A stretch of 28,922 bases of DNA from an uncultured Eubacteriales bacterium (GTDB taxonomy: Bacteria > Bacillota > Clostridia > Oscillospirales > Oscillospiraceae): NCBI GenBank assembly GCA_900552725.1, contig USAT01000012.1:1-28922 (forward strand). The letters run 5' to 3'. A program made the position numbers and the translations under genes. Shown in pieces: positions 8,124-14,778 of this stretch. The notes below the pieces were generated by a model. The model saw nothing but the letters and a program-made list of their open reading frames with translations, was not told the origin of the DNA and did no database searches. Position 1 is the stretch's first letter, and each line of letters starts with the position of its first letter.

Positions 8124-8861
8124 ATGAAGAATGTCAAAGTACTCATCGGCAACTATGGCAGCGGCAAAAGTGAACTGGCGCTGAATTTCGCCATGCAGGC
8201 CGCCGCCAGAGGCGAACGCACAGAGCTGATCGACCTGGATATGGTGAACACCTATTTCCGCTTGACAGAGCGTGGTAAAATGGTAGAGCAGAAGGAGATC
8301 CGTCTCGTCTCTCCCAACTTTGCCTGCTCCGGTATCGAAACGCTCTCCCTGCCCGCCGAGGTGCAGTCTGCCTTTGTCCTGGATTGGGACAGCGTCATTT
8401 TTGACGTGGGCGGCGACGACGTGGGCGCCACGGCGCTGGGCCGCTATCACCAGGACTTCGTGGATCTGCCCGAGGGTTCGCTGGAGGTTCTGAATGTCGT
8501 GAACATCCGCCGCCCCCTGGCCAGCACACTGGATAAGATCCATCGTCTGCAGGAGGGCATGCAGGCCCATTCCCGGCTGCAGATCACCGGCATGATCAAC
8601 AATACGAATCTTGCCACCATGACCACGGCGGAGGAGCTGTGGGACGGCTACGAGCTGCTGCGGCAGGTCTCGGACGCCTCCGGCATACCTGTAGCCTATA
8701 CCACCGGAAAGAAAGAATTTCTGGACGCCTTCCTGGCCAGGAATCCAGACCCCAAGTATGTGGGCCGTCCCATCGCCATCGACGTGTACATGCACCGCGA
8801 CTGGGATTCCTACATCGAGTACGGTCTGAACACCACCGATCCCAGAAAGGAAATGTATTGA
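8124..8861 (+). CDS. P-loop ATPase of unknown function linked to the 2-oxoacid oxidoreductase genes
   Basis: A 245-residue cytosolic protein with a Walker A motif G-N-Y-G-S-G-K-S at residues 9-16. A Walker B-like segment 'VIFDVGGDDVGA' lies near residues 92-103, as in the MinD/ParA/CobQ-type nucleotide-binding fold. A 'GMINNTNL' strand follows, with a position resembling a nucleotide-specificity loop. The ATG has GGAG 11 bases upstream. The gene is followed 76 bases later by the ferredoxin subunit with no terminator between, so it is probably co-transcribed with the oxidoreductase. A role in maturation or metal-cofactor handling is conceivable but is inference only. Family identity beyond 'P-loop NTPase' is not readable. 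Confidence 0.85.
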   Translation: MKNVKVLIGNYGSGKSELALNFAMQAAARGERTELIDLDMVNTYFRLTERGKMVEQKEIRLVSPNFACSGIETLSLPAEVQSAFVLDWDSVIFDVGGDDVGATALGRYHQDFVDLPEGSLEVLNVVNIRRPLASTLDKIHRLQEGMQAHSRLQITGMINNTNLATMTTAEELWDGYELLRQVSDASGIPVAYTTGKKEFLDAFLARNPDPKYVGRPIAIDVYMHRDWDSYIEYGLNTTDPRKEMY

Positions 8862-8937
8862 TCCCCTGTATATCCCCCCAAAAGGGATAGAGATATGGTA
8901 GAGAATTCAGCGAATTAAGAGAAAAGAGGTGTCAAAT

Positions 8938-9147
8938 GTGGTTAAAGTAACCATCAATGAGAGCCTTTGCAAGGGCTGCGGTCTGTGCGTCAGAGCCTGT
9001 CCCAAGGGTATCATTGAACTGTCCAAGACGAAGATCAACGCGAAGGGCTATCACCCTGCGGAGGTCACCAACATGGAAGCATGCGTGGGCTGCACTTCCT
9101 GCGCTCGCACCTGTCCCGATGTGGTAATCCGTATCGAAAAAGACTAA
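8938..9147 (+). CDS. 2-oxoacid:ferredoxin oxidoreductase, ferredoxin-like delta subunit
   Basis: A 69-residue electron-carrier subunit with two 4Fe-4S motifs: C11-x2-C14-x2-C17-x3-C21-P and C49-x2-C52-x2-C55-x3-C59-P. It passes electrons from the catalytic subunits to external ferredoxin. The subunit order delta-alpha-beta-gamma matches kor/vor operons. I prefer GTG 8938 as start because AAGAGGTG sits six bases upstream. The in-frame GTG at 8929 directly abuts AAGAGG and has no room for ribosome spacing. The gap to the alpha gene is 12 bases and holds that gene's AGGAGG. Confidence 0.95.
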   Translation: MVKVTINESLCKGCGLCVRACPKGIIELSKTKINAKGYHPAEVTNMEACVGCTSCARTCPDVVIRIEKD

Positions 9148-9159
9148 GGAGGAAAAAAC

Positions 9160-10239
9160 ATGGCTTTGACTCTTATGAAGGGTAGCGAAGCTATCGCGGA
9201 GGCCGCTATTCGCGCCGGCGCCCGTTATTTCTTCGGTTACCCCATCACTCCGCAAACGGAGATCCCTGAATACATGTCCGCCCGTATGCCCGAGGTCGAC
9301 GGCTGCTTCCTGCAGGCCGAGTCCGAGGTGGCGGCCATCAACATGGTGTACGGCGCTGCCGGTACCGGCGCCCGTGTCATCACTTCTTCTTCCAGCCCCG
9401 GCGTCTCCCTGAAGCAGGAAGGTATTTCCTACTGCGCAGGCGCCATGGTCCCCGCTGTCATCATCAACGTGATGCGCGGCGGCCCCGGTCTGGGCAACAT
9501 CCAGGCTTCCCAGGGCGACTATTTCCAGGGCGTCAAGGGCGGCGGCAACGGTGACTATCACCTGCTGACCTTCGCTCCCGCTTCCGTGCAGGAGGCCATC
9601 GATCTGATGATGATCGCCTATGACAAGGCCGAGAAGTATCGTATCCCTGTGCTGTTCCTGGCGGACGGCATCATCGCCCAGATGATGGAGCCCGTGGAGC
9701 TGCCCGAGATGGTGGACTACAAGGTGGATCCCGAGAAGAAGCCTTGGGCCTGCACCGGCTGGAAGCCCGGCGACGATCCCGCAAAGCGCGGTATCATCAA
9801 CTCCATCTACATCGACACCGAGAGCCTGGCCGTCCACAACGACGAGCTGCAGGCCATGTATAAGGAAGTCGTTGAAAACGAGCAGCAGTGGGAAGAGTTC
9901 AACTGCGAGAACGCCGATTACATCATCACCGCGTTCGGCACCGTGGCCCGTATCGCCAAGAGCGCCATCACCGAGCTGAAGGCCCAGGGCATCAACGTCG
10001 GTCTGCTGCGCCCCATCACCGTGTGGCCCTTCCCCTATGACGCCGTCCGCAAGGTCGTCGATCAGCCCTCCGTCAAGGCTGTCCTGGACGTTGAGCTGAA
10101 CGAAGGCCAGATGCTGGAGGATGTCAAGCTGGCCATCAACGGCACCAAGGAAGTCGATTTCTTCGGTCACTGCGGCAGCCAGATGCCCACCACCGCCGAG
10201 ATCGTCACCAAGATTCTCAGCATGAAGGAGGGTAAATAA
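9160..10239 (+). CDS. vorB: 2-oxoacid:ferredoxin oxidoreductase, alpha subunit (VorB/KorA type)
   Basis: Part of the CoA-acylating complex that oxidises 2-oxoacids to acyl-CoA and CO2 while reducing ferredoxin. The 359-residue protein starts with the family signature 'GSEAIAEAAIRAG' and 'GYPITPQTEI' at residues 8-43. It continues with the pyrimidine-binding transketolase-like domain and the C-terminal domain containing 'ITAFGTVARIAKSAI' and 'LRPITVWPFP'. Length and layout fit the four-subunit type, in which gamma is a separate gene. It most resembles subunits annotated VorB (branched-chain 2-oxoacids), but 2-oxoglutarate (Kor) or aryl-pyruvate substrates cannot be excluded by eye. The start has AGGAGG nine bases upstream. 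Codon use suggests high expression. Confidence 0.92.
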   Translation: MALTLMKGSEAIAEAAIRAGARYFFGYPITPQTEIPEYMSARMPEVDGCFLQAESEVAAINMVYGAAGTGARVITSSSSPGVSLKQEGISYCAGAMVPAVIINVMRGGPGLGNIQASQGDYFQGVKGGGNGDYHLLTFAPASVQEAIDLMMIAYDKAEKYRIPVLFLADGIIAQMMEPVELPEMVDYKVDPEKKPWACTGWKPGDDPAKRGIINSIYIDTESLAVHNDELQAMYKEVVENEQQWEEFNCENADYIITAFGTVARIAKSAITELKAQGINVGLLRPITVWPFPYDAVRKVVDQPSVKAVLDVELNEGQMLEDVKLAINGTKEVDFFGHCGSQMPTTAEIVTKILSMKEGK

Positions 10240-10240
10240 G

Positions 10241-10996
10241 ATGGCTGTTCTGTTTGAAAAGACCAAGTATCTGACCGACAAGCAGTTCCATTACTGCCCC
10301 GGCTGCAACCACGGTATCATCCACCGTCTGGTGGCCGAGGTCATCGACGAACTGAGCGATGAGCTGAACCTGGACGGCAAGGTCGTCGGCGTGGCTCCCG
10401 TTGGCTGCTCTGTGTTTGCCTACGATTATTTTAACTGCGATATGTACGAGGCTGCCCATGGCCGCGCTCCCGCTGTCGCTACCGGTATCAAGCGTTCCGC
10501 CAAGGATCGTCTGGTCTTCACCTATCAGGGCGACGGCGACCTGGCCTCCATCGGTACCGCTGAGATCGTTCACGCTGCCCACCGCGGCGAGAAGATCTGC
10601 ACCATCTTCGTCAACAATGCCATCTATGGTATGACCGGCGGCCAGATGGCTCCCACCACCCTGATCGGCCAGAAGGCCACCACCTGCCCCGCTGGCCGCA
10701 GCGAGGAGTGGAGCGGTCTGCCCATCAAGATGAGCGAGATGCTGTCCGCTGTTCCCAGCTCTTACTATATTGAGCGCGTGGCCGTTGATACCACCGCCAA
10801 TATCGTCAAGGCGAAGAAGGCCATCAAGAAGGCCTTCAAGTATCAGATGGAAGGCAAGGGCTTCTGCATGGTCGAAGTTCTGTCCACCTGCCCCACCAAC
10901 TGGGGTATGTCTCCTGTCGAGGCTATGAAGTGGCTGGAAGAGAACATGATCCCTTACTATCCTCTGGGCGTTTACAAAGACAAGGGGGCCGAATAA
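10241..10996 (+). CDS. 2-oxoacid:ferredoxin oxidoreductase, TPP-binding beta subunit
   Basis: Binds thiamine pyrophosphate, on which the 2-oxoacid is decarboxylated. The 251-residue protein shows 'CPGCNHGIIHRL' at residues 19-30, 'VAPVGCSVFAYDYFN' at 51-65 and 'AHGRAPAVATGIK' at 72-84. The TPP/Mg motif G97-D-G-D100 with NN at 125-126 follows, then 'GMTGGQMAPTT'. These are diagnostic for the PFOR/KOR beta family. It starts one base after the alpha stop codon, with GGAGGG overlapping the alpha 3' end, which indicates translational coupling. Length is typical. Confidence 0.95.
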   Translation: MAVLFEKTKYLTDKQFHYCPGCNHGIIHRLVAEVIDELSDELNLDGKVVGVAPVGCSVFAYDYFNCDMYEAAHGRAPAVATGIKRSAKDRLVFTYQGDGDLASIGTAEIVHAAHRGEKICTIFVNNAIYGMTGGQMAPTTLIGQKATTCPAGRSEEWSGLPIKMSEMLSAVPSSYYIERVAVDTTANIVKAKKAIKKAFKYQMEGKGFCMVEVLSTCPTNWGMSPVEAMKWLEENMIPYYPLGVYKDKGAE

Positions 10997-10997
10997 C

Positions 10998-11534
10998 ATG
11001 GAAAAAACTTTCATTTTTGCCGGTTTCGGCGGTCAGGGCATGCTCCTGATCGGTAAGTTCATGGCTATGTCCTGCATGCTGGACGGCAAGCACGTCTCCT
11101 GGCTGCCTTCTTACGGCCCCGAGATGCGCGGCGGCACGGCCAACTGCTCCGTCATCGTTTCCGATGAGCCCGTTGCTTCTCCTCTGGTGGACAAGGCTGA
11201 CGTCATCGTCGCCATGAACCGTCCTTCTCTGGATAAGTTTGAAGAGCACGTCAAGCCCGGCGGTGTGCTGGTCATCAACTCCAGCATCATCGACCGCAAG
11301 GCCGTTCGTGATGACATTACCGTCGTGTACTGCGACGCTAACGGCATTGCTGAGCAGGTCGGCAACCCCAAGGGCGCCAACGTGGCGATTCTGGGCGCCG
11401 TCATGGCCAAGGCTAATGTCACCTCCCTCGACAGCATGATGGAAGCCATCCGCATCGAACTGGGTGAGAAGAAGGCCCGTTTCCTGGAGGGCAACAAGAA
11501 GGCCCTGCAGGCCGGTATGGACGCCTGCAAGTAA
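10998..11534 (+). CDS. 2-oxoacid:ferredoxin oxidoreductase, gamma subunit
   Basis: The small catalytic-complex subunit, 178 residues, thought to help bind CoA and close the active site. It begins with 'FAGFGGQGMLLIGK' and contains 'PSYGPEMRGGTANCSVIVSDEP', both hallmark segments of the POR/KOR gamma family. It also has 'NPKGANVAILGA' near the C-terminus. It starts one base after the beta gene and ends 42 bases before a strong terminator, so it is the last gene of the operon. GGGGG (10984-10988) is the probable ribosome-binding site. Confidence 0.95.
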   Translation: MEKTFIFAGFGGQGMLLIGKFMAMSCMLDGKHVSWLPSYGPEMRGGTANCSVIVSDEPVASPLVDKADVIVAMNRPSLDKFEEHVKPGGVLVINSSIIDRKAVRDDITVVYCDANGIAEQVGNPKGANVAILGAVMAKANVTSLDSMMEAIRIELGEKKARFLEGNKKALQAGMDACK

Positions 11535-11576
11535 GCGGCATTACATACCCCTCCCCCATCAGGAATATTGATGATC

Positions 11577-11612
11577 GCGTCCGGCGCTGCTGTCAGCGCC
11601 GGACGCTTTTTC
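11577..11612 (+). terminator. Intrinsic terminator of the oxidoreductase operon
   Basis: A 13-bp perfect GC-rich stem (11577-11589 with 11594-11606, 4-nt loop) is followed by six Ts. It cleanly separates the metabolic operon from the downstream regulator gene. Confidence 0.93.
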
Positions 11613-11707
11613 CGTCTTTTTCCCCTGGCAGATTCTATCACCTTTTCTCTTTCGTTTACTAAACAGAAAAAGAATGAAAATTCAGTTTCATATTTAGAAA
11701 CTTTTTA

Positions 11708-11736
11708 TTGACGAATGGTGGAATGTTTGGTATGAT
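11708..11736 (+). promoter_or_regulatory. Sigma-A promoter of the XRE regulator gene
   Basis: TTGACG (11708-11713), a 17-bp spacer and TATGAT (11731-11736) lie 28 bases before the chosen ATG. Confidence 0.8.
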
Positions 11737-11763
11737 AGAGACGCCATTGAAAGGAGGTTGTCG

Positions 11764-12498
11764 ATGATGGGTTCATTCTCCAATTTTGTCGGACACCGCA
11801 TTAAGAAATACCGCAAGAGCCGCGGCTATACCATAGAGCAGTTTTCTGCCATGATCAACAAGAGCAAAGCCACGTTGTCCAAGTACGAAAACGGCGCCAT
11901 CACCATCGACATTGAGACGCTGTACGAGATCTCCCAGGCGCTGGACATCGACCTGAAGTATTTCGTGGACTATCAGCCTCCCACCTTCCGCAATGAGCCG
12001 GCGCTGCATAAGAACGCCTACTTCAACCAGTCGCTGGCCTACATGTATTACTACGACGGCCGCATCCGCCAGATGGTGCGCTCCCTGCTGCGGTTCTCCC
12101 CCGCGCCCAACGGCGCCTCCGTGGAGGTAACGCTGTATTTGGGCGTGGCATCCTTCGACGATCCCGACCGCTGCCAGCATCTGTTCACCGGCGAAATGAA
12201 GTCCTATGACACCATCACCCACATGGTGCTGAACAACCAGATCAACGAGGCGGAGAAGATGTATATCTGCATGCTCAACCCCATGCAGAACCGCACCCCC
12301 GCCATCGGCCTGCTGTCCGGCATCGGCAGCACCCCATTCTTTGCCCCCATCGCCCTGAAGACCCTGATCTCCAACGAGCCGCTGGAGGAGAGTGAGCGTC
12401 TGCTCAGCAGCATCAAGCTGGACAAGGACGACTATCACCTGCTGCGCTACTACAATATGATGGTCATCAACCGCCCCGCCAGCCTGTTTTTGCAGTAA
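11764..12498 (+). CDS. XRE-family transcriptional regulator with a large C-terminal domain
   Basis: A 244-residue DNA-binding protein. The N-terminal helix-turn-helix (residues about 10-65; recognition region 24-42, 'TIEQFSAMINKSKATLSKYE') is typical of Cro/C1-type regulators. The remaining about 175 residues have no motif I recognise; they look helical and may be an effector or dimerisation domain. ATG 11764 was chosen because AAGGAGG lies six bases upstream; the next codon is also ATG. The gene has its own promoter and a bidirectional terminator, so it is monocistronic. It follows the oxidoreductase operon on the same strand, but nothing in the sequence shows that it regulates it. Confidence 0.87.
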   Translation: MMGSFSNFVGHRIKKYRKSRGYTIEQFSAMINKSKATLSKYENGAITIDIETLYEISQALDIDLKYFVDYQPPTFRNEPALHKNAYFNQSLAYMYYYDGRIRQMVRSLLRFSPAPNGASVEVTLYLGVASFDDPDRCQHLFTGEMKSYDTITHMVLNNQINEAEKMYICMLNPMQNRTPAIGLLSGIGSTPFFAPIALKTLISNEPLEESERLLSSIKLDKDDYHLLRYYNMMVINRPASLFLQ

Positions 12499-12506
12499 AA
12501 CTTCAT

Positions 12507-12541
12507 AAAATGCCCGCAAGGCAGTGCCTTGCGGGCATTTT
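12507..12541. terminator. Bidirectional terminator between the XRE gene and sigE
   Basis: Sixteen base pairs (12507-12522 with 12526-12541, 3-nt loop) have A and T runs at the ends. The element lies between two convergent genes, nine bases after the XRE stop and immediately after sigE, and serves both. Confidence 0.93.
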
Positions 12542-13237
12542 TTATGCCATTTTCACGATCTCACGCCGCAGCCGCAGGATGATCCGCTTTTCCAGCCGGG
12601 AGATGTAGGATTGGGAGATGCCCAGCCGGTCGGCCACCTCCTTCTGGGTCAGCTCCTTCCGGCCGCCCAGTCCGAACCGCAGAGAGATGATGTCCTGCTC
12701 ACGGGGCGACAGCTTCGCCACGGCGCTGTGCAGCAACTGGCGATCCACGTCCGCCTCCAGCGGCTGCATCACCACGTCCTCCTCCGTGCCCATCACGTCG
12801 CTGAGCAGCAGCTCCTTCCCGTCCCAATCGGTGTTCAGCGGCTCGTCAAAGCTGACCTCCGTGCGGGTGTTGCTGTTCTTCCGCAGGTACATCAGGATCT
12901 CATTTTCAATGCACCGGGAGGCATATGTCGCCAGCTTGATGTTCTTATCCGTCCGGAAGGTGTTCACCGCCTTGATGAGCCCGATGGTGCCGATGGAGAT
13001 CAGGTCCTCGATATTGATGCCGGTGTTGTCGAACCGCTTGGCGATGTACACCACCAGCCGCAGGTTCCGCTCGATCAGCGTCTGCCGGGCAGCTTCCTCC
13101 GGCAGGCGGGCCAGTATCTCCGCCTCTTCCTCACGGGAGAGGGGCGGCGGCAGGGTATCGCTGCCGCCTATGTAGTAAACGCTATCCGGCCTGACCAGCC
13201 GTTGGATCCATTGTACAAGCCGCCGCCACAGCGTCAT
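12542..13237 (-). CDS. sigE: Sporulation sigma factor SigE (pro-sigma-E)
   Basis: The early mother-cell sigma factor of endospore formation, made as an inactive membrane-bound precursor. The 231-residue protein has a basic, amphipathic pro-sequence (residues 1 to about 20). It is followed by the conserved processing area 'VYYIGGS' and 'LPPPLS'. Region 2 is nearly canonical ('ERNLRLVVYIA', 'NIEDLISIGTIGLIKAV', 'KLATYASRCIENEILMYLR'), as is region 4 ('LSPREQDIISLRFGL', 'QKEVADRLGISQSYISRLEK'). The start has AAAGGAGAG upstream and lies inside the 3' end of spoIIGA (56-nt overlap), so translation is coupled to that of its own activating protease. In many spore-formers sigG follows; here a terminator does. 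Confidence 0.97.
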   Translation of the reverse strand: MTLWRRLVQWIQRLVRPDSVYYIGGSDTLPPPLSREEEAEILARLPEEAARQTLIERNLRLVVYIAKRFDNTGINIEDLISIGTIGLIKAVNTFRTDKNIKLATYASRCIENEILMYLRKNSNTRTEVSFDEPLNTDWDGKELLLSDVMGTEEDVVMQPLEADVDRQLLHSAVAKLSPREQDIISLRFGLGGRKELTQKEVADRLGISQSYISRLEKRIILRLRREIVKMA

Positions 13238-14096
13238 GTCGTCCTCTCCTTTCCTGTCCGCCCCAGAGGGCCTGATAGCCGCCCGCCCCTACCTGGGTGT
13301 CGGTCAGCGCCACCAGGGCGTGCATCACCGTCCGCCGCCCGATGCGGATGTAGTCGCTGCGGCAGGCCAGCAGCAGTCCGCCCTCCGTTCCCACCGCCCG
13401 GAAGGGCAGCAGCACAAAGGGCACCGCCACTCCCGCGCGATAGAGCCGGGCCATCTTCTCCTCCGGCGCACCGCGGCCTGTCAGAATGTCCGCCGCCTCG
13501 CCGGGCCACAGGGTACGCAGCGCCGCCGCTTCCGCCACCAGCACCGGCTGGCCCCGCACCGGATCCCGCAGCGTGTTGCCGTTGTCCCGCAGCGCCCGCA
13601 GGCGGCACCGGCGGCCGCCTACCACCACTTCGATCTCCATCAATTCTCCCCTTTCATGCCGCGCCGTCTGGCGGAACACCAGATGCAGCAGGCCATAGAA
13701 TCCCACGGCGCTGCCCAGCAGCACCAGCCAACTGATATCGGCGTGATAGACCCGCTGCGCCACACCATAGGGTGAACCCACCAGCAGTCCCAGCGCCAGC
13801 AGAAGCCCCGCCAGGCCGCCGGACAGCAGCCAGAACAGCGCCGTCAGCCGCCAGGGCCGCACCTCTCTTCGGAAGGCCAGCAGCGCCATGACCGTGCCCG
13901 CGCCCACCCGGCACAGGGGATGGGTCAGCACCGGCAGCAGGAATACCGCCGCCGCGTACACCGCGCCGCAGGCGGCGCAGATACCGAACCGCAGCCGCCG
14001 CAATGGCGTGCCCGCCAGGGTGGCGGTGGTCATCAGCAGCAGATAGTCCACCGCCAGATTCAGCGCCAGCACCCGGTCAAGATACACCACCGTCAC
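13182..14096 (-). CDS. spoIIGA: Sigma-E processing peptidase SpoIIGA
   Basis: A membrane-embedded aspartic protease that removes the pro-sequence of SigE in the mother cell after a forespore signal. The 304-residue protein starts with the family-like 'VYLDRVLALNLAVDYLLL'. It has about five membrane helices in residues 1-145 and a soluble C-terminal protease domain. The active-site aspartate is probably D171 in 'RALRDNGNTLRDP' (the D-[SN]-G-N motif). I chose GTG 14096 because the strong GAGGTGAT leaves eight bases from GAGG to this codon. ATG 14102 and GTG 14105 lie inside or right against that site. It is paired with sigE as in other spore-formers. Confidence 0.93.
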   Translation of the reverse strand: MTVVYLDRVLALNLAVDYLLLMTTATLAGTPLRRLRFGICAACGAVYAAAVFLLPVLTHPLCRVGAGTVMALLAFRREVRPWRLTALFWLLSGGLAGLLLALGLLVGSPYGVAQRVYHADISWLVLLGSAVGFYGLLHLVFRQTARHERGELMEIEVVVGGRRCRLRALRDNGNTLRDPVRGQPVLVAEAAALRTLWPGEAADILTGRGAPEEKMARLYRAGVAVPFVLLPFRAVGTEGGLLLACRSDYIRIGRRTVMHALVALTDTQVGAGGYQALWGGQERRGRHDAVAAACTMDPTAGQAG

Positions 14097-14115
14097 GGTC
14101 ATCACCTCGCCGTCT

Positions 14116-14149
14116 ATTATAGGACGGCCCGGCCGGGAATCCTGTCACA
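14116..14149 (-). promoter_or_regulatory. Putative spoIIG promoter with unusually wide spacing
   Basis: A perfect TATAAT (14116-14121, minus strand) lies 20 bases before the spoIIGA start. No -35 hexamer sits at 17 bp. The best candidates overlap in TGTGACAG: TGTGAC at 22 bp, or TGACAG at 20 bp. A wide 22-bp spacing is a known trait of the Spo0A-activated spoIIG promoter of Bacillus subtilis. The candidate -35 region overlaps the T-run of the preceding terminator. Confidence 0.5.
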
Positions 14150-14150
14150 A

Positions 14151-14182
14151 AAAAGAGCCCTGCGGGATTTCTCCCGCAGGGC
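14151..14182 (-). terminator. Terminator between the Dabb-domain gene and spoIIGA
   Basis: An 11-bp GC-rich stem (14157-14167 with 14172-14182, 4-nt loop) is followed on the minus strand by C and a run of Ts. It isolates the sporulation pair from the upstream rarA operon. Confidence 0.88.
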
Positions 14183-14193
14183 ATCACATATCC

Positions 14194-14478
14194 TTATTCG
14201 TAATCGAAAATGGCCTTCTTCTCCAGCAGGCCGCCGTACTCGTCCTTCCACCGGTGATGGATGTCGGACGCGTCCCAGTTGGGCAGGGCGTCCTTGTCCA
14301 TATCCAGCACGATCATCAGATCGTACCGGTTGGCCCGGTCGACGCAGCAGGGGTACACCTCCACGCCGCGGACGCCGGGAATGGTGCTTGCCGGGTACAT
14401 TAACGCCCTTATTTGGGGCAATAAAGCGGCTTTATCGGTGACATTACCGGCCCATTTTGCCAGAATACAGTGCTTCAT
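14194..14478 (-). CDS. Dabb (stress-responsive A/B barrel) family protein
   Basis: A 94-residue ferredoxin-like alpha-beta-barrel protein. It opens with 'MKHCILAKWA', contains 'ALMYPASTIPGVRGVEVYPCC' and 'RYDLMIVLDMDKDAL', and ends with a histidine-bearing helix. The layout (start strand, central helix, 'YDL.L...F/M' strand) matches Dabb domains, which form dimers and in some members bind or cyclise small hydrophobic compounds. The substrate is unknown here. GAGGTG lies seven bases upstream of ATG 14478. It is the last gene of the rarA operon. Confidence 0.8.
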   Translation of the reverse strand: MKHCILAKWAGNVTDKAALLPQIRALMYPASTIPGVRGVEVYPCCVDRANRYDLMIVLDMDKDALPNWDASDIHHRWKDEYGGLLEKKAIFDYE

Positions 14479-14487
14479 CCCCGCACC

Positions 14488-14586
14488 TCACAGTCCCAGA
14501 TAGGGGACAACCAATCCCGCCAGCATCAGCACCGCCATCAGACAGGCGATGACGCCCACGATGATCTGCATCGTTTTCTTACGCAT
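14488..14586 (-). CDS. 32-residue single-pass membrane peptide
   Basis: A very small gene: a basic start (RKK), then one hydrophobic helix of about 20 residues (VGVIACLMAVLMLAG) and a short tail. Its ATG follows the DUF951 stop codon directly, and GGAGGAAG lies seven bases upstream inside that gene. Its own stop is nine bases before the Dabb start. Good ribosome-binding site, tight packing and a clean membrane helix all support a real gene. Function unknown; possibly a regulatory or structural membrane micropeptide. Confidence 0.75.
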   Translation of the reverse strand: MRKKTMQIIVGVIACLMAVLMLAGLVVPYLGL

Positions 14587-14775
14587 TTATGCTTCCTCCT
14601 TCGGTACAACTCTTCGGATCATTTTCTCCACCTTGCGGCGGGGCTGCATCACCTCGTGGCCGCAGCCCAGGCATTTCAGCTTGATGTCCATGCCCACCCG
14701 CAGCACCTCCCAGCGGCGGCTGCCGCAGGGGTGATCCTTCTTCAATTCCAGAATGTCATGCAGTTGCAGATCCAT
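14587..14775 (-). CDS. DUF951 family protein
   Basis: A 62-residue protein matching the small DUF951 family, widespread in Firmicutes: 'KKDHPCGSRRWEVLRVGMDIKLKC' (split here over residues 12-35), 'LGCGH' and 'MQPRRKVEKMI'. Cys17, Cys35 and Cys38 could bind metal or nucleic acid. The function is not established. The start lies three bases after the rarA stop, so it is translationally coupled to rarA. Confidence 0.92.
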   Translation of the reverse strand: MDLQLHDILELKKDHPCGSRRWEVLRVGMDIKLKCLGCGHEVMQPRRKVEKMIRRVVPKEEA

Positions 14776-14778
14776 GGC

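Noticed and set aside
8932..10281. A 449-codon minus-strand frame opposite the oxidoreductase genes
   Set aside because: Antisense shadow of two strongly supported genes, with no motif.
12524..13735. A 403-codon plus-strand frame opposite sigE and spoIIGA
   Set aside because: Antisense to two unmistakable sporulation genes; its 3' part is artificial Pro/Arg/Ser-rich sequence.
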